A stretch of DNA of 64,000 nt from Melioribacteraceae bacterium (GCA_019638015.1 JAHBUP010000001.1:1830424-1894423); one strand, 5' to 3'; positions 8,080 to 16,996 are shown, numbered from the stretch's first letter. Notes: a model not told the origin generated them from the letters alone. Translations and numbers: made by a program.

Positions 8080-9261
8080 CTAATTCAATCTAGCAATTAT
8101 TGCATCGGTCATTTGCTGAGTAGTGCATGCACCTTTCTCGAAAACATCAGCGCCTCCTCGCAATTTCATCATATCGTAACTTCTAATTTTTCCCTCCTCA
8201 ATTACCGAGGTAATTGCTTTTCTAATTTTAAGCGCAATTTCGTATTCTCCAATATGCTCAAGCATCATTACTGCACTCATAAACATTGCGATTGGGTTAA
8301 CAATTGAAGGATTTAATTTTTCATATTTTGGAGCGCTGCCATGTGTCGGTTCAAATACAGCATATTCATCTCCAAGATTTGCACTGCACGCAAATCCCAA
8401 TCCTCCAATCAATCCGGCAAATCCATCACTAATAATATCTCCGAACATATTCTCGGCAACAATCACTCCATAATCTTCTGGATTTTTAGTAAGCCACATC
8501 ATTTGTGCATCAATATTCGTATCCCACAATGAAATATGTGGATATTCTTTAGCGATTTGTTTTGCAATTTTAAACATCATACCGGAAGTTTCTCTCAACA
8601 CATTTGGTTTCTCGCATAAAGTTAGATTTTTATAGCCAAATTTATTTGCATACTCAAAAGCGGCACGAATTATTCTCTCACTTGCTTTTTTAGTGACGAT
8701 TCTAGTAGAAATTGCCATCTCTTCACTTGGAACATTAGCGAATGATTTCATTTTTGAATGTGTTTCAAAAGCATCACGAACATTTTTAGGAGGATTCGTC
8801 CATTCTACACCCGCATACAATCCTTCAGTATTCTGCCTAAAAATTACAGCATTTACTTCCGGTTCCTCAATTAAATTACCGCCTCCTTTTCTAATAAAAT
8901 TGAGTGGATTGCCTTTAAATGAAATGCAAGGACGAATACATATGTCGAGATTAAATATTTGTCGTAAACTAACAATAGGTGAAAAATAAACAAATCCTTT
9001 TCCTCTTAATTCGGGCTCAAGTTCTTGATCAGCGGCATCTTTAGGTTTTGATGTAATTGCTCCAAATAATGCAATCTTATGCTCCGAAATTAAATCGACA
9101 GTTCTTTGCGGCAGCGCGTTACCTTCTTTGCACCAAAAGTCCCAGCCAATATCGCCATAAATGTAATTAGCCTTAAAGCCAGCGGCATCAAGTAATCTTA
9201 TTGATTCCGGCAATACTACTTTTCCAATACCGTCACCCGGTAATGCAACTATAGTTCTCAT
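8080..9261 (-). CDS. Isocitrate/isopropylmalate dehydrogenase family, NADP-type determinants
   Basis: A 393-residue beta-decarboxylating dehydrogenase. Visible residues are GDGIG (9-13), IRP at 109-111, FRQNTEGLYAGVEW with the catalytic tyrosine Y149, catalytic K218 (EKPNVL), and acidic metal ligands D251, D275 and D279. The cofactor loop reads HGSAPKY with K312 and Y313. In E. coli isocitrate dehydrogenase the same Lys-Tyr pair binds the 2'-phosphate of NADP, whereas NAD-dependent isopropylmalate and homoisocitrate enzymes carry Asp-Ile there. It therefore looks like an NADP-dependent isocitrate dehydrogenase. A second, monomeric isocitrate dehydrogenase is encoded at 22562-24787, so a different 2-hydroxy tricarboxylate is possible. 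First gene of the minus-strand tricarboxylate run. Confidence 0.82.
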   Translation of the reverse strand: MRTIVALPGDGIGKVVLPESIRLLDAAGFKANYIYGDIGWDFWCKEGNALPQRTVDLISEHKIALFGAITSKPKDAADQELEPELRGKGFVYFSPIVSLRQIFNLDICIRPCISFKGNPLNFIRKGGGNLIEEPEVNAVIFRQNTEGLYAGVEWTNPPKNVRDAFETHSKMKSFANVPSEEMAISTRIVTKKASERIIRAAFEYANKFGYKNLTLCEKPNVLRETSGMMFKIAKQIAKEYPHISLWDTNIDAQMMWLTKNPEDYGVIVAENMFGDIISDGFAGLIGGLGFACSANLGDEYAVFEPTHGSAPKYEKLNPSIVNPIAMFMSAVMMLEHIGEYEIALKIRKAITSVIEEGKIRSYDMMKLRGGADVFEKGACTTQQMTDAIIARLN

Positions 9262-9332
9262 TTGTCATCCTTATTATTAGAAAGTTGTATGTGAAACTTA
9301 GAGGTTCAAACTTAAATTGGCAACAAATCAAA

Positions 9333-11315
9333 TCAGAAATTATAATCGATTTGAAAACTTAATCGGTTATCCAAATCACCGGGGAACTGAGAATTGCCAC
9401 TCCCAAATTCTTTGTTATTTGGTTTTTTTAATTCAGAGTACTTTACTGAAAAGGAAATTCCAAAGACTGTTTTGTAACCAAAATAAATGTACCATCTTAT
9501 TCCTTCTCCGTATAATGGTGGATTGGAAAGAACGCCCGCTAAATCATTTTCAAATTGATATACTCTTGTATTATAGGAATCGGTTTTAAAAAAAATTATT
9601 CGCGCATTTAAATCTAAGTTTTTAACGGGGATCAGCTTAATATCCTGATAGATTAAAAATCCGGTTTCTCTCTTATTCGTTTCAATTGTTGTTACAAATT
9701 CACCTCGAGTTCTTAGTTGAAATGATTTTTCTGACTTGAATAATATTTCACCTCGCAGACTCTCATATTTCTTTGTACTAACAGTATAGATATACACTAT
9801 TGGTTTAATATCCTCTTTAATCTCATTTTTATACCTTAGCCTAAGTTCAATTGAACGGGAGGGTTTATATGTATAGTGCAATAGGAAATCATTTCCCTTT
9901 GTGCTGAAATTGTATTTGCTATCAGCTACAGGAAATTTATATTGATCATAATAAAAATCAAATGTCCCAACTGATGAATGATAACGGAAACCGGAATAGA
10001 ATCCAATTTCATTACTAGTATTGTCGGCTTCACCAAAACCAGAGGATCGAAAACTTTTATACTCGGTTGCATAATTTCTAATGGAAAACATTAGCTTAAA
10101 ATTTTTTGAAGCTGCAAACTCAAAATTATTTATTGATGCAACGGATGAATTGGCAAGACTGGTTTCGCCTGTAAAACTAAAAGTTCCATAATTCGTATTA
10201 TAGCACCATGAGAAAATTGGAAAACTTTTTTGTGGGTGCGATTGTGTCTTAGGATTTTGATATGGAAGGTTGAAATTGGTTTTGTAAAATAAAAAACCAA
10301 TTGAGCCCCAATCATCAAATTCATACTCTGTTGCTATTCCAAATATTGTTTCTTTAACCATATCTTTTTTACTTAATTCTGAATTAGTGCGATGCATGCC
10401 ATCTAATGGAAAGGAGGTTATCTGATTTGAAAAGGTATCAATATTTGCGTCAAGATATTTAAATGAAAAGAAAGATGTGAATGAGAAATTGCATAATTTT
10501 ATTGTACCCGCGATTCCTCTCATAAATAAATTTTCTTCAGCACTTAAAAATGTTTTTACTCTTTGAGCTTTTCTAGGCAAAACATTTACGGCTTCGCTTC
10601 CTTTTGAAACTCCATATCTATTCCATATCGCCAGCCCTTGACCAAATTCAGTTATATAATCCCCAATCACAAAAGTATAAGTATTATCTGTACCCTTCAT
10701 CGATAGGTTAAATAAAGCTAGATCAGTGAGAGAACTTTCTCCGGCATCTTTCTCAGTTAGTAGCCCTAATCTCAAATTATTTCCCTTATTAATGATCAAA
10801 CGGTTAATAACTTTTAATTTACTTCCTGAGTAGGCGCCATTTCGGAATCCTCTTTCTGTTTGCATATCTTGTTGTATTCTTGTTCTGAGGGATAATTTAA
10901 TGTTAGAGAAATATTTCCCAATAGAACTAAAAGGGGATGACTCATTATATTTACCGAGTTGAAAAAAGGGTAATATCTTAATAATTAATTCGTTACTCAC
11001 CCCAGCAATATTTACTAATTGTGATGATTCATATATTCCGCCAAGCAAGTTTCTGTGGCGGATGATAGCTGTTGCTTCTTGTCGTGTTAAAAAAGGAATT
11101 GCGAGAAGTTCATTTATAGATGCCTCATTTAATCTTATCGGGTTCTGAATCAAGTATTCAAGTTGATCATAATAATCATTTATCTCATTATCCATAATCA
11201 ATTCTTCTAAAAAATTGTCGAAGAGATTATAAATATTGGTAGTGTCGCTCTGACCGATCAAATCGATCTGCAGAAATATTATTAAGATGACTGCGGTTAA
11301 AAATTTGCTAATCAT
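9333..11315 (-). CDS. Outer-membrane barrel protein with N-terminal helix-hairpin-helix repeats
   Basis: A 660-residue exported protein. It has a signal peptide (residues about 1-22, ending in a GQS-like cleavage region), then two helix-hairpin-helix-like repeats at about residues 60-115 (RLNEASINELLAIPFLTRQEA and a second copy ending at VNIAGVSNELIIKI). The long remainder is rich in alternating aromatic and polar residues, as in a beta-barrel, and the chain ends in an aromatic residue (QIDYNF) like outer-membrane barrels. Such HhH-plus-barrel proteins are common in Bacteroidota and have no assigned function that I know. It overlaps the next upstream gene by 8 bases, so the two are translationally coupled. 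Confidence 0.7.
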   Translation of the reverse strand: MISKFLTAVILIIFLQIDLIGQSDTTNIYNLFDNFLEELIMDNEINDYYDQLEYLIQNPIRLNEASINELLAIPFLTRQEATAIIRHRNLLGGIYESSQLVNIAGVSNELIIKILPFFQLGKYNESSPFSSIGKYFSNIKLSLRTRIQQDMQTERGFRNGAYSGSKLKVINRLIINKGNNLRLGLLTEKDAGESSLTDLALFNLSMKGTDNTYTFVIGDYITEFGQGLAIWNRYGVSKGSEAVNVLPRKAQRVKTFLSAEENLFMRGIAGTIKLCNFSFTSFFSFKYLDANIDTFSNQITSFPLDGMHRTNSELSKKDMVKETIFGIATEYEFDDWGSIGFLFYKTNFNLPYQNPKTQSHPQKSFPIFSWCYNTNYGTFSFTGETSLANSSVASINNFEFAASKNFKLMFSIRNYATEYKSFRSSGFGEADNTSNEIGFYSGFRYHSSVGTFDFYYDQYKFPVADSKYNFSTKGNDFLLHYTYKPSRSIELRLRYKNEIKEDIKPIVYIYTVSTKKYESLRGEILFKSEKSFQLRTRGEFVTTIETNKRETGFLIYQDIKLIPVKNLDLNARIIFFKTDSYNTRVYQFENDLAGVLSNPPLYGEGIRWYIYFGYKTVFGISFSVKYSELKKPNNKEFGSGNSQFPGDLDNRLSFQIDYNF

Positions 11316-12123
11316 TTTGAAAGCGAATTAAGATGGCAAATTGGTGACTATTTCCAAGATCGGCATTGTTCGTGCGTGCGTAATCAAAATGAAAATAATT
11401 ATAGTGTATACCAATACCCAATGAGAATGTATTTGGTTCATTAGAAGTACCAATACGAAGAGAAAAATATTCAATTGGGGTGTATTCTGTTCCAAAGCGC
11501 AGTGAAGGTTTAAATCTAGTTTCTTTTTCTATACCTAGGGTAAATAGCAGTTCTTCTACTAGTTGTAAGTGAAAACCCGCACTAATTATTGTAGGTAGCA
11601 TGTCGGATTCATTTCCGATCGAAGACTGAGCCAAATTTTGTAACGAAGCACCAAATCCAATCTCATTACTAATACTTAGAATCGCACCAGCATTTAAAAT
11701 AAACGCAGAACTATTTCCATAATTCTTAATAGAGATATTCTTATATAAAAGAGAACCGCCAGCCGAAAAAATGTTGCTGATTTTTTTTGCGTATCCAATT
11801 ATAATACTAGTTTCTCTGTATAGTTCAAATCCATAAGTCGAAAAACCGGCACCCAATGAACCGAACTTAGTTGGCTCGCAATAAACTCCATATGCATTCG
11901 ATAATTCTTTTATTCCGAATGGAGATGGTGAAAAATAAAACCCGATTTCTCGGCTACCGACCAGAGATAATCCGGAAGAATTATTGAAGAGAGAAAAGGC
12001 ATCATTATCGAAAGATATATTTGAGTGAGCCAGCGCAACTTGTCGCGCCCCGGGCTTAGATTGTGGGAAACTATGATTCCAGGCTAATAGTACAATCGCC
12101 AAAATTAACACTGATGGTTTCAT
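11308..12123 (-). CDS. PorV/PorQ-like outer-membrane barrel protein
   Basis: A 271-residue secreted protein with a signal peptide (about residues 1-20, ending in SFPQ). PGARQVALAHSNISFDNDAFSLFNN resembles the start of PorV/PorQ and UPF0164 proteins, where GARxxALGxAxxAxxxDxxAxxxNPAG is typical. The rest consists of short beta strands with glycine-rich turns. In type IX secretion, PorV shuttles cargo and PorQ belongs to the attachment complex. This protein has the fold but cannot be assigned to either from sequence alone. It is encoded directly upstream of the HhH-barrel gene with an 8-base overlap and divergently from the PorD-like gene, which suggests a shared envelope function. Confidence 0.65.
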   Translation of the reverse strand: MKPSVLILAIVLLAWNHSFPQSKPGARQVALAHSNISFDNDAFSLFNNSSGLSLVGSREIGFYFSPSPFGIKELSNAYGVYCEPTKFGSLGAGFSTYGFELYRETSIIIGYAKKISNIFSAGGSLLYKNISIKNYGNSSAFILNAGAILSISNEIGFGASLQNLAQSSIGNESDMLPTIISAGFHLQLVEELLFTLGIEKETRFKPSLRFGTEYTPIEYFSLRIGTSNEPNTFSLGIGIHYNYFHFDYARTNNADLGNSHQFAILIRFQND

Positions 12124-12210
12124 GTTCTAAAAGTTTAAGTTATGTCATTGTTTAATAATCTATAAATATCTATTTTGAAATAAATATTATATCAATGATT
12201 GGGAAGTGTG

Positions 12211-13101
12211 ATGAAAAAAATAGTTTTGTTAATGTTACTTTTACAGCTTTACCCCATTATAATTCAATCGCAAGAACTAGATGCAACAGTCACTATGAAT
12301 GTTGAGCAGTTGCCAAACCCAGCTAGAGATAGACTAATAAATTTTGAAACCGTGGTACAAGATTACCTGAATAATAATAAATATACAAGTGGTACATGGG
12401 AAGGGGAAAGAATAAAATGTTCGTTTACGATATTCTTTTTGGGCGCACCGGACGAAACAAGCTATAGCGCTCAGTTGGTCGTCTCTAGTCAGCGCCCGGT
12501 TGAAGGATCACAAATAAGCTCGTTAATGTTGAGTATTATGGATAATGCTTGGAGTTTTAAATATGAAAAAGGGCAGGGATTATATTTTAATCAGAGTGAT
12601 TTCGATCCTTTAACAAGTATGCTTGATTACTATGCTTATATAATTCTTGGTTTTGATTTTGATTCCTTCTATTCTCTGGGTGGTACAGATTATTTTCGTA
12701 AAGCAATGGATATTGCAATGAAAGGGGGAGGAAGTAGGTTTCCAAAAGGCTGGCAGTTTGAAAGTACAGTATTTAATCGGCAGGCTTTAGTTGAAAACTT
12801 ACTTAATGCCAAATATCAGCAATTTCGCCAGGATTATTTTGATTACCACTATAATGGAATAGATTTGTTTTACTCTAAAGATAGAGAAATAGGCGTAAGA
12901 AATATTGTAAAACTGGTTAAAAATTTAGAAAGCAAAAAAGGTCAAATTGACTGGCGAAGCGTTTTGATGAAAGTATTCTTTGATGCAAAAGCTGGAGAGT
13001 TCGCAACATATCTTAAAAATTATGAGGATCAATCAATATTTACATCTTTAAAAAGAATTGACCCGGCACACGCCGCTAAATATGATGAAGCCCTCAGATA
13101 G
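12211..13101 (+). CDS. DUF4835 protein, PorD-like type IX secretion component
   Basis: A 296-residue exported protein. After a signal peptide (MKKIVLLMLLL to about residue 20) the mature part begins QELDATVTMN, then LINFETVVQDYLNNNKYT, and later DYYAYIILGFDFDSF and GGGSRFPKGWQ. These match the DUF4835 family, which includes PorD of Porphyromonas gingivalis, needed for type IX secretion. The ATG at 12211 is chosen because it begins the signal peptide and follows GGGAAG; an in-frame TTG twelve bases upstream adds only four residues. The divergent neighbour is a PorV-like barrel. A hairpin terminator overlaps its stop codon. Confidence 0.78.
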   Translation: MKKIVLLMLLLQLYPIIIQSQELDATVTMNVEQLPNPARDRLINFETVVQDYLNNNKYTSGTWEGERIKCSFTIFFLGAPDETSYSAQLVVSSQRPVEGSQISSLMLSIMDNAWSFKYEKGQGLYFNQSDFDPLTSMLDYYAYIILGFDFDSFYSLGGTDYFRKAMDIAMKGGGSRFPKGWQFESTVFNRQALVENLLNAKYQQFRQDYFDYHYNGIDLFYSKDREIGVRNIVKLVKNLESKKGQIDWRSVLMKVFFDAKAGEFATYLKNYEDQSIFTSLKRIDPAHAAKYDEALR

Positions 13102-13110
13102 AGGGCTTTT
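13088..13110. terminator. Hairpin terminator overlapping the end of the PorD-like gene
   Basis: AAGCCCTC (13088-13095) and GAGGGCTT (13101-13108) form an 8-bp stem with a five-base loop, followed by a short T run. The stem overlaps the TAG stop codon of the plus-strand gene and lies at the junction with a convergent gene, so it may stop transcription from both sides. Confidence 0.7.
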
Positions 13111-13114
13111 CCTA

Positions 13115-14236
13115 TCAAATCGATATATCGTAGATTCGGTATTTCTTGTAAATTTTCCCTTTCATAACCTCCGCACCACGATTCATCATATCATTATCTT
13201 CTAATATCCAACTTGCTTCACCTCTTAAAATTCCAATTTTTTCAGCTCGCTGCATTATATCCCAATATAGCACCGCATCCAAACCACGTTTTTGAAATTC
13301 GGGGATGATGCCCAGAGTTATAACCCGGCTCCATGTGATCTTTTTCTTTTGTGTGAAAAGTTTAATGAAATTAAATGGGAGCAATCTTCCATTCATTGAT
13401 TTGAAGATTTGATTATAATCCAGCATTACAAGGGCAAAACCTACCAACTGATCATCGATCTCCCCAAATAAAACTAATGAAGGCTCTACTAATGGTTTTA
13501 AATCTTTTGCCATCGCATCAATTTCTTCATCTGTCATCGGTACAAAACCCCAATTTGGCGCCCACGCCTTATTATAAACGTATTTAACTTTTTCCAATTC
13601 CGAAGCAAAGTTTTTTATATCAAGCTGTTTAATTACAAGTCGTGATCTTTTCTGTGCCAGTTCTGCAACTCTTCTGACTTTATCAGATTTTACCATATCT
13701 GGATTATCTATAGAATAGGCATACAAATCCTTGGCCTTTTTAAATCCATAATTATCACACAATTCAAGATAATATTTTGGATTATAGGGCATAAGAATTC
13801 TTGGCTCATCATCAAATCCTTCAATTAGCATGGCGTATTCGTCGTTTGAAGATGGATTTGCCGGCCCGCGCATAGTATCGCACCCTTTATTTTGCAGCCA
13901 TTTCTTTGCCGCATCAAAAAGTTTGTTTGCAACGTTTTGATCATTAATAGATTCAAAAAAACCGAAGAAGCCAACTTTATCATTGTGAACTTGATTATGA
14001 AGATCATTTTTAATGGCGGCAATTCTTCCAACTATTTTTCCATCTACTTCCGCAATAAATAGTTGAGAATCTGCATGTTTATAAAACGGATTTTTCTTTT
14101 TATCAAGAATTTTCATTTTATCAAAAAGGAGTGGGGGAACCCAATAAGGGTAATCCTTATAAACTTCCCAAGCAAATTTGAGAAATCTTTTGATATCACT
14201 TTTAGAATTTATTTCTTTTACCAAAATCTCGTTCAT
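13115..14236 (-). CDS. GNAT-fold acyltransferase, probable bacterial ceramide synthase
   Basis: A 373-residue protein with GNAT-type features in its halves: PYWVPPLLFDKMKILDKKKNP at the start, then LFIAEVDGKIVGRIAAI (around residues 63-79) and a C-terminal VITLGIIPEFQKRGLDAVLYW. This layout is that of the GNAT-like protein reported as ceramide synthase (bCerS) in Caulobacter, which N-acylates 3-ketosphinganine. The neighbours support it: serine palmitoyltransferase lies immediately upstream on the same strand and an NAD-dependent epimerase-type reductase is divergent. GGAGAG precedes the ATG. A strong hairpin lies between it and the upstream gene, so it may depend on readthrough or on its own promoter. 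Family GNAT is sure; acyl-CoA or acyl-ACP specificity is not visible. Confidence 0.72.
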   Translation of the reverse strand: MNEILVKEINSKSDIKRFLKFAWEVYKDYPYWVPPLLFDKMKILDKKKNPFYKHADSQLFIAEVDGKIVGRIAAIKNDLHNQVHNDKVGFFGFFESINDQNVANKLFDAAKKWLQNKGCDTMRGPANPSSNDEYAMLIEGFDDEPRILMPYNPKYYLELCDNYGFKKAKDLYAYSIDNPDMVKSDKVRRVAELAQKRSRLVIKQLDIKNFASELEKVKYVYNKAWAPNWGFVPMTDEEIDAMAKDLKPLVEPSLVLFGEIDDQLVGFALVMLDYNQIFKSMNGRLLPFNFIKLFTQKKKITWSRVITLGIIPEFQKRGLDAVLYWDIMQRAEKIGILRGEASWILEDNDMMNRGAEVMKGKIYKKYRIYDISI

Positions 14237-14259
14237 TCTCTCTCCACATTTGATAAAAA

Positions 14260-14287
14260 AAAAGCATACTTAATTAAGTATGCTTTT
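14260..14287 (-). terminator. Perfect palindromic hairpin between spt and the ceramide synthase gene
   Basis: A fully symmetric 28-base palindrome whose arms read AAAAGCATACTTAA. On the minus strand it is followed by a run of eight or nine T residues, as in an intrinsic terminator. It lies downstream of spt and 23 bases upstream of the GNAT gene, where it would attenuate read-through. Confidence 0.75.
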
Positions 14288-14302
14288 AAAAATTTAGAAA
14301 TT

Positions 14303-15496
14303 TTAGATTAAGCCAATTTCTTTACCAACTTTTTTAAAAGTCTCTAATATAAAATCTAAATGTTCATCTTCATGAGAAGACATATAGCTTGTTCGCATCA
14401 TCTGTCTTCCTTGAGGTACGCCGGGTGAAATGAACACATTAACAAAAACACCCGAATCATAAAGTTTGCGCCACATTGCAAATGCTAAAGGATCATCACC
14501 AACTATAACCGGAACAATTGCGGTTCTTCCCTCAATTACAGTAAAACCAGCTTCAATTAATCCCTTTCTCATCTTATCGGCGTTTGCTATTAATTTTGTA
14601 ACTCTTTCCGGTTCAGCTTCTAAAATATCGAGAGCCGCTAAAGCTGCAGCAACAGATGCAGGAGTGGGGGAAGCACTAAATATTAGAGCGGAGGAATGAT
14701 GTTTGAGATAATTTAATACTCTCTCTTTACCTGCAACAAATCCGCCTAAAGAAGCAAAAGTTTTACTGAACGTACCCATTGTTAAATCAACTTCTTCTTC
14801 GAGATTAAATTCGCTCGCGGTACCTCGTCCACCTTTACCAATTACCCCTACTGAATGAGCATCGTCAATTAAGGTTCTAGCGTTGTATTTTTTAGCAAGC
14901 TCAATTAATTTTGGTAGGTCAACAATTTCACCGCCTGTACTGAATACACCGTCACTCACTAATAGTTTCGGTGAGTCGATTGGTATTTTAGAAAGAACTC
15001 TTTCCAAATCATCCATATCATTATGTTTGTAGCGTTCGAGATTTGCCGTAATCCCTCTTGCCATCATTTGTCCAGCTACAATACAAGCATGGTTATCTTT
15101 GTCGGAAACTACATATTCGTTTCTACCTTGCACTAAAGTTGGAATAATTCCTTGAGCTGTTTGGTAACCGGTTGAAAAAAGTAATACTGATTCTGTGCCG
15201 AAGAATTTAGCAAGCCTTTCTTCTAATTCCATATGAAGATCAAGTGTCCCGGTTAAGTAGCGCGATCCAGAACAACCTGTGCCATACTTTTCAACAGCTT
15301 TAAGTGCTGCTTCTTTAACTTTAGGATGTGCCGTAAGCCCTAAATAGTTATTAGAACCGGCCATCACAATTTTTCGCCCCTCAATTTGTACTACAGGTCC
15401 CTCATTTTCCTCAATAGCTCGGAAATAAGGATATACACCCAGAGCTTTAATATCATCAGCTCGTGTGAAGTCGTAACATTTTTTGAATAAATCCAA
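14303..15496 (-). CDS. spt: Serine palmitoyltransferase-type alpha-oxoamine synthase
   Basis: A complete 397-residue PLP enzyme of the alpha-oxoamine synthase family. [14 protein letters not shown] (around residues 47-60), [33 protein letters not shown] and [14 protein letters not shown] with the PLP lysine are all visible. Relatives make aminoketobutyrate, KAPA or 3-ketosphinganine. The wording around the N-terminus and the neighbours (GNAT ceramide synthase, NAD-dependent reductase) favour condensation of L-serine with a long-chain acyl thioester. In Bacteroidota-like bacteria this enzyme starts sphingolipid synthesis. Transcribed divergently from the reductase gene across a 112-base intergenic region that should hold both promoters. 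A KBL or BioF role is less likely because no biotin or threonine gene is near. Confidence 0.82.
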   Translation of the reverse strand: MDLFKKCYDFTRADDIKALGVYPYFRAIEENEGPVVQIEGRKIVMAGSNNYLGLTAHPKVKEAALKAVEKYGTGCSGSRYLTGTLDLHMELEERLAKFFGTESVLLFSTGYQTAQGIIPTLVQGRNEYVVSDKDNHACIVAGQMMARGITANLERYKHNDMDDLERVLSKIPIDSPKLLVSDGVFSTGGEIVDLPKLIELAKKYNARTLIDDAHSVGVIGKGGRGTASEFNLEEEVDLTMGTFSKTFASLGGFVAGKERVLNYLKHHSSALIFSASPTPASVAAALAALDILEAEPERVTKLIANADKMRKGLIEAGFTVIEGRTAIVPVIVGDDPLAFAMWRKLYDSGVFVNVFISPGVPQGRQMMRTSYMSSHEDEHLDFILETFKKVGKEIGLI

Positions 15497-15608
15497 AATA
15501 CCTCCGGATTATTATTTCGTTCTTGAATTTTATATTTTTGAAGCCAATTAAATGGTTTAAAGATTTTTCGTTTGTGAATATAAATAAATTTAACAGAAAA
15601 TTAATATT

Positions 15609-16601
15609 ATGAGTCAGAAAATAATTTCAGTGGTAACAGGAGCTTCCGGCTTTGTTGGCAGTCATTTAGTAGATAAATTAATCAGTGAAGGACATCATGT
15701 AAAATGTATATTGCGTAAATCGAGTTCACGTAAATGGCTTGATGGAAAACCTGTAGAAATCATCGACTCGGGATTATTCGATAAAGAAAAATTAAAAACA
15801 ATTTTATGTGATGCCGATTACTTATTTCATGTAGCCGGAGTTGTAAAAGCAAAACATTATCAAGATTATTTAAATGGTAACGTAGAGACAACACGCGCAC
15901 TTCTTGAAACTTTAGTGGAGGTTAATCCGAAAATTAAAAAGGTAGTTATTGTGAGCAGTCTTACTGCATGTGGTCCATCAACTAATGGAGTTACTTCGAC
16001 AGAGGAAACCATTGAACATCCACTTACAAGGTACGGAAGAAGTAAGTTGGAACAAGAAAAATTAGCTAAATCATTTATGGGTAAACTTCCGATATCTATC
16101 GTCCGCCCTCCGGCAGTATTCGGTCCTCGCGATACAGAAATATTTTTAGTGTTTAAAACATATAAAGCTGGGTTGATGACTTTAATAGGATTCGATAAAA
16201 AGGAACTAAGTTTGGTTTATGTTGATGATTTAGTAAATGGAATTTATTTAGCTTCGATTAGTAATCAATCAGCTGGGCAGACATATTTTGTCGCCGCTGA
16301 AGAAATTAATAACTGGATTCAGGTTAGCGGATTTCTGGAGAAGGCACTTGGAAAGAAAGCAATTAATCTTCACTTGCCTCATTTTATAGTTTATACTGTT
16401 GCGGCAATTGCTCAATTTTTTGCAATATTTAGTTCAAAGGCCGCCACTTTTAATATTGAAAAAGCAAGAGATTTTGTGCAAAGTGCGTGGACTTGCGATG
16501 TTTCAAAAGCCAAAAAAGAGCTGGGATATTCTCAGTCGATTTCGATTGAAGAAGCGATGATTAGAACTGCAGATTGGTATAAAGCAGAAAAATGGTTGTG
16601 A
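15609..16601 (+). CDS. NAD-dependent epimerase/reductase, probable ceramide reductase
   Basis: A 330-residue extended SDR protein. GASGFVGSHLVDKL (residues 12-25) binds the dinucleotide, and SSLTACGPS and YGRSK supply the catalytic serine, tyrosine and lysine. A hydrophobic stretch near residues 255-275 (FIVYTVAAIAQFFAIF) may attach it to the membrane. It stands head-to-head with spt. In Caulobacter an epimerase-like gene (cerR) beside spt reduces the keto group of oxidised ceramide, and I assign this gene by that analogy. Its 3' end overlaps the convergent DUF123 gene by 70 bases. Other extended-SDR functions such as steroid or flavanone-type reduction cannot be ruled out from sequence only. 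Confidence 0.72.
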   Translation: MSQKIISVVTGASGFVGSHLVDKLISEGHHVKCILRKSSSRKWLDGKPVEIIDSGLFDKEKLKTILCDADYLFHVAGVVKAKHYQDYLNGNVETTRALLETLVEVNPKIKKVVIVSSLTACGPSTNGVTSTEETIEHPLTRYGRSKLEQEKLAKSFMGKLPISIVRPPAVFGPRDTEIFLVFKTYKAGLMTLIGFDKKELSLVYVDDLVNGIYLASISNQSAGQTYFVAAEEINNWIQVSGFLEKALGKKAINLHLPHFIVYTVAAIAQFFAIFSSKAATFNIEKARDFVQSAWTCDVSKAKKELGYSQSISIEEAMIRTADWYKAEKWL

Positions 16602-16996
16602 TTAATTTTTCGTTTTGAATATAGTAGATGGGATTCACATTTATCGCAATCACCATTACCAAAACCTTTTATCAGCATTATTTCAGGAAAATTGGCTTGC
16701 ATTGTCCTCACTAATTCACACTCTAAAGATTTTTCTCCATTCTCAAACAAGAATAATGTTTTTACTTCGCAATATTTTGAAGTTGTGAGATAATCAATGT
16801 GCCAATAAATATTCTTCTCGTTTCGTAAATGTCTGGTTATACGTGAATTAAAATTTTTTTGAGCGCTTCCGGAGTAATAATAATAACCTTTCTCAAAAAT
16901 GATCCCGTCAAATTTTTTAATATCAACATTAAAATTGGATAATGCATTTATCTCAAGAAGGTAAATACCACTTTTTATATCAATTATTTTTTGCAC
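16532..16996 (-). CDS. DUF123 GIY-YIG-type protein
   Basis: A 154-residue protein. GIYLLEI (10-16), GYYYYSGSAQKN, RITRHLR, WHIDYLT, ECELV and GFGNGDCDKCESHLLY are in the order seen in DUF123, the GIY-YIG-like domain sometimes fused to endonuclease III. The tyrosine motif and the CxxC-type cysteines near the C-terminus are retained. Relatives usually stop shortly after SHLLY, while this one runs on about 25 residues, and that extension lies in the part that overlaps the convergent epimerase gene. It overlaps the upstream lipoprotein gene by 17 bases, so the pair may be coupled. The biochemical role is unproven in the family. Confidence 0.78.
   Translation of the reverse strand: MQKIIDIKSGIYLLEINALSNFNVDIKKFDGIIFEKGYYYYSGSAQKNFNSRITRHLRNEKNIYWHIDYLTTSKYCEVKTLFLFENGEKSLECELVRTMQANFPEIMLIKGFGNGDCDKCESHLLYSKRKINHNHFSALYQSAVLIIASSIEID

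Noticed and set aside
8080..9261. 3-isopropylmalate dehydrogenase (leuB)
   Set aside because: Lys-Tyr in the cofactor loop and FRQNTEGLYAGVEW fit isocitrate dehydrogenase better, and no leucine gene is near.
14303..15496. Glycine C-acetyltransferase (kbl) or BioF
   Set aside because: Neighbouring ceramide-type genes and no threonine or biotin gene favour serine palmitoyltransferase; sequence alone leaves some doubt.
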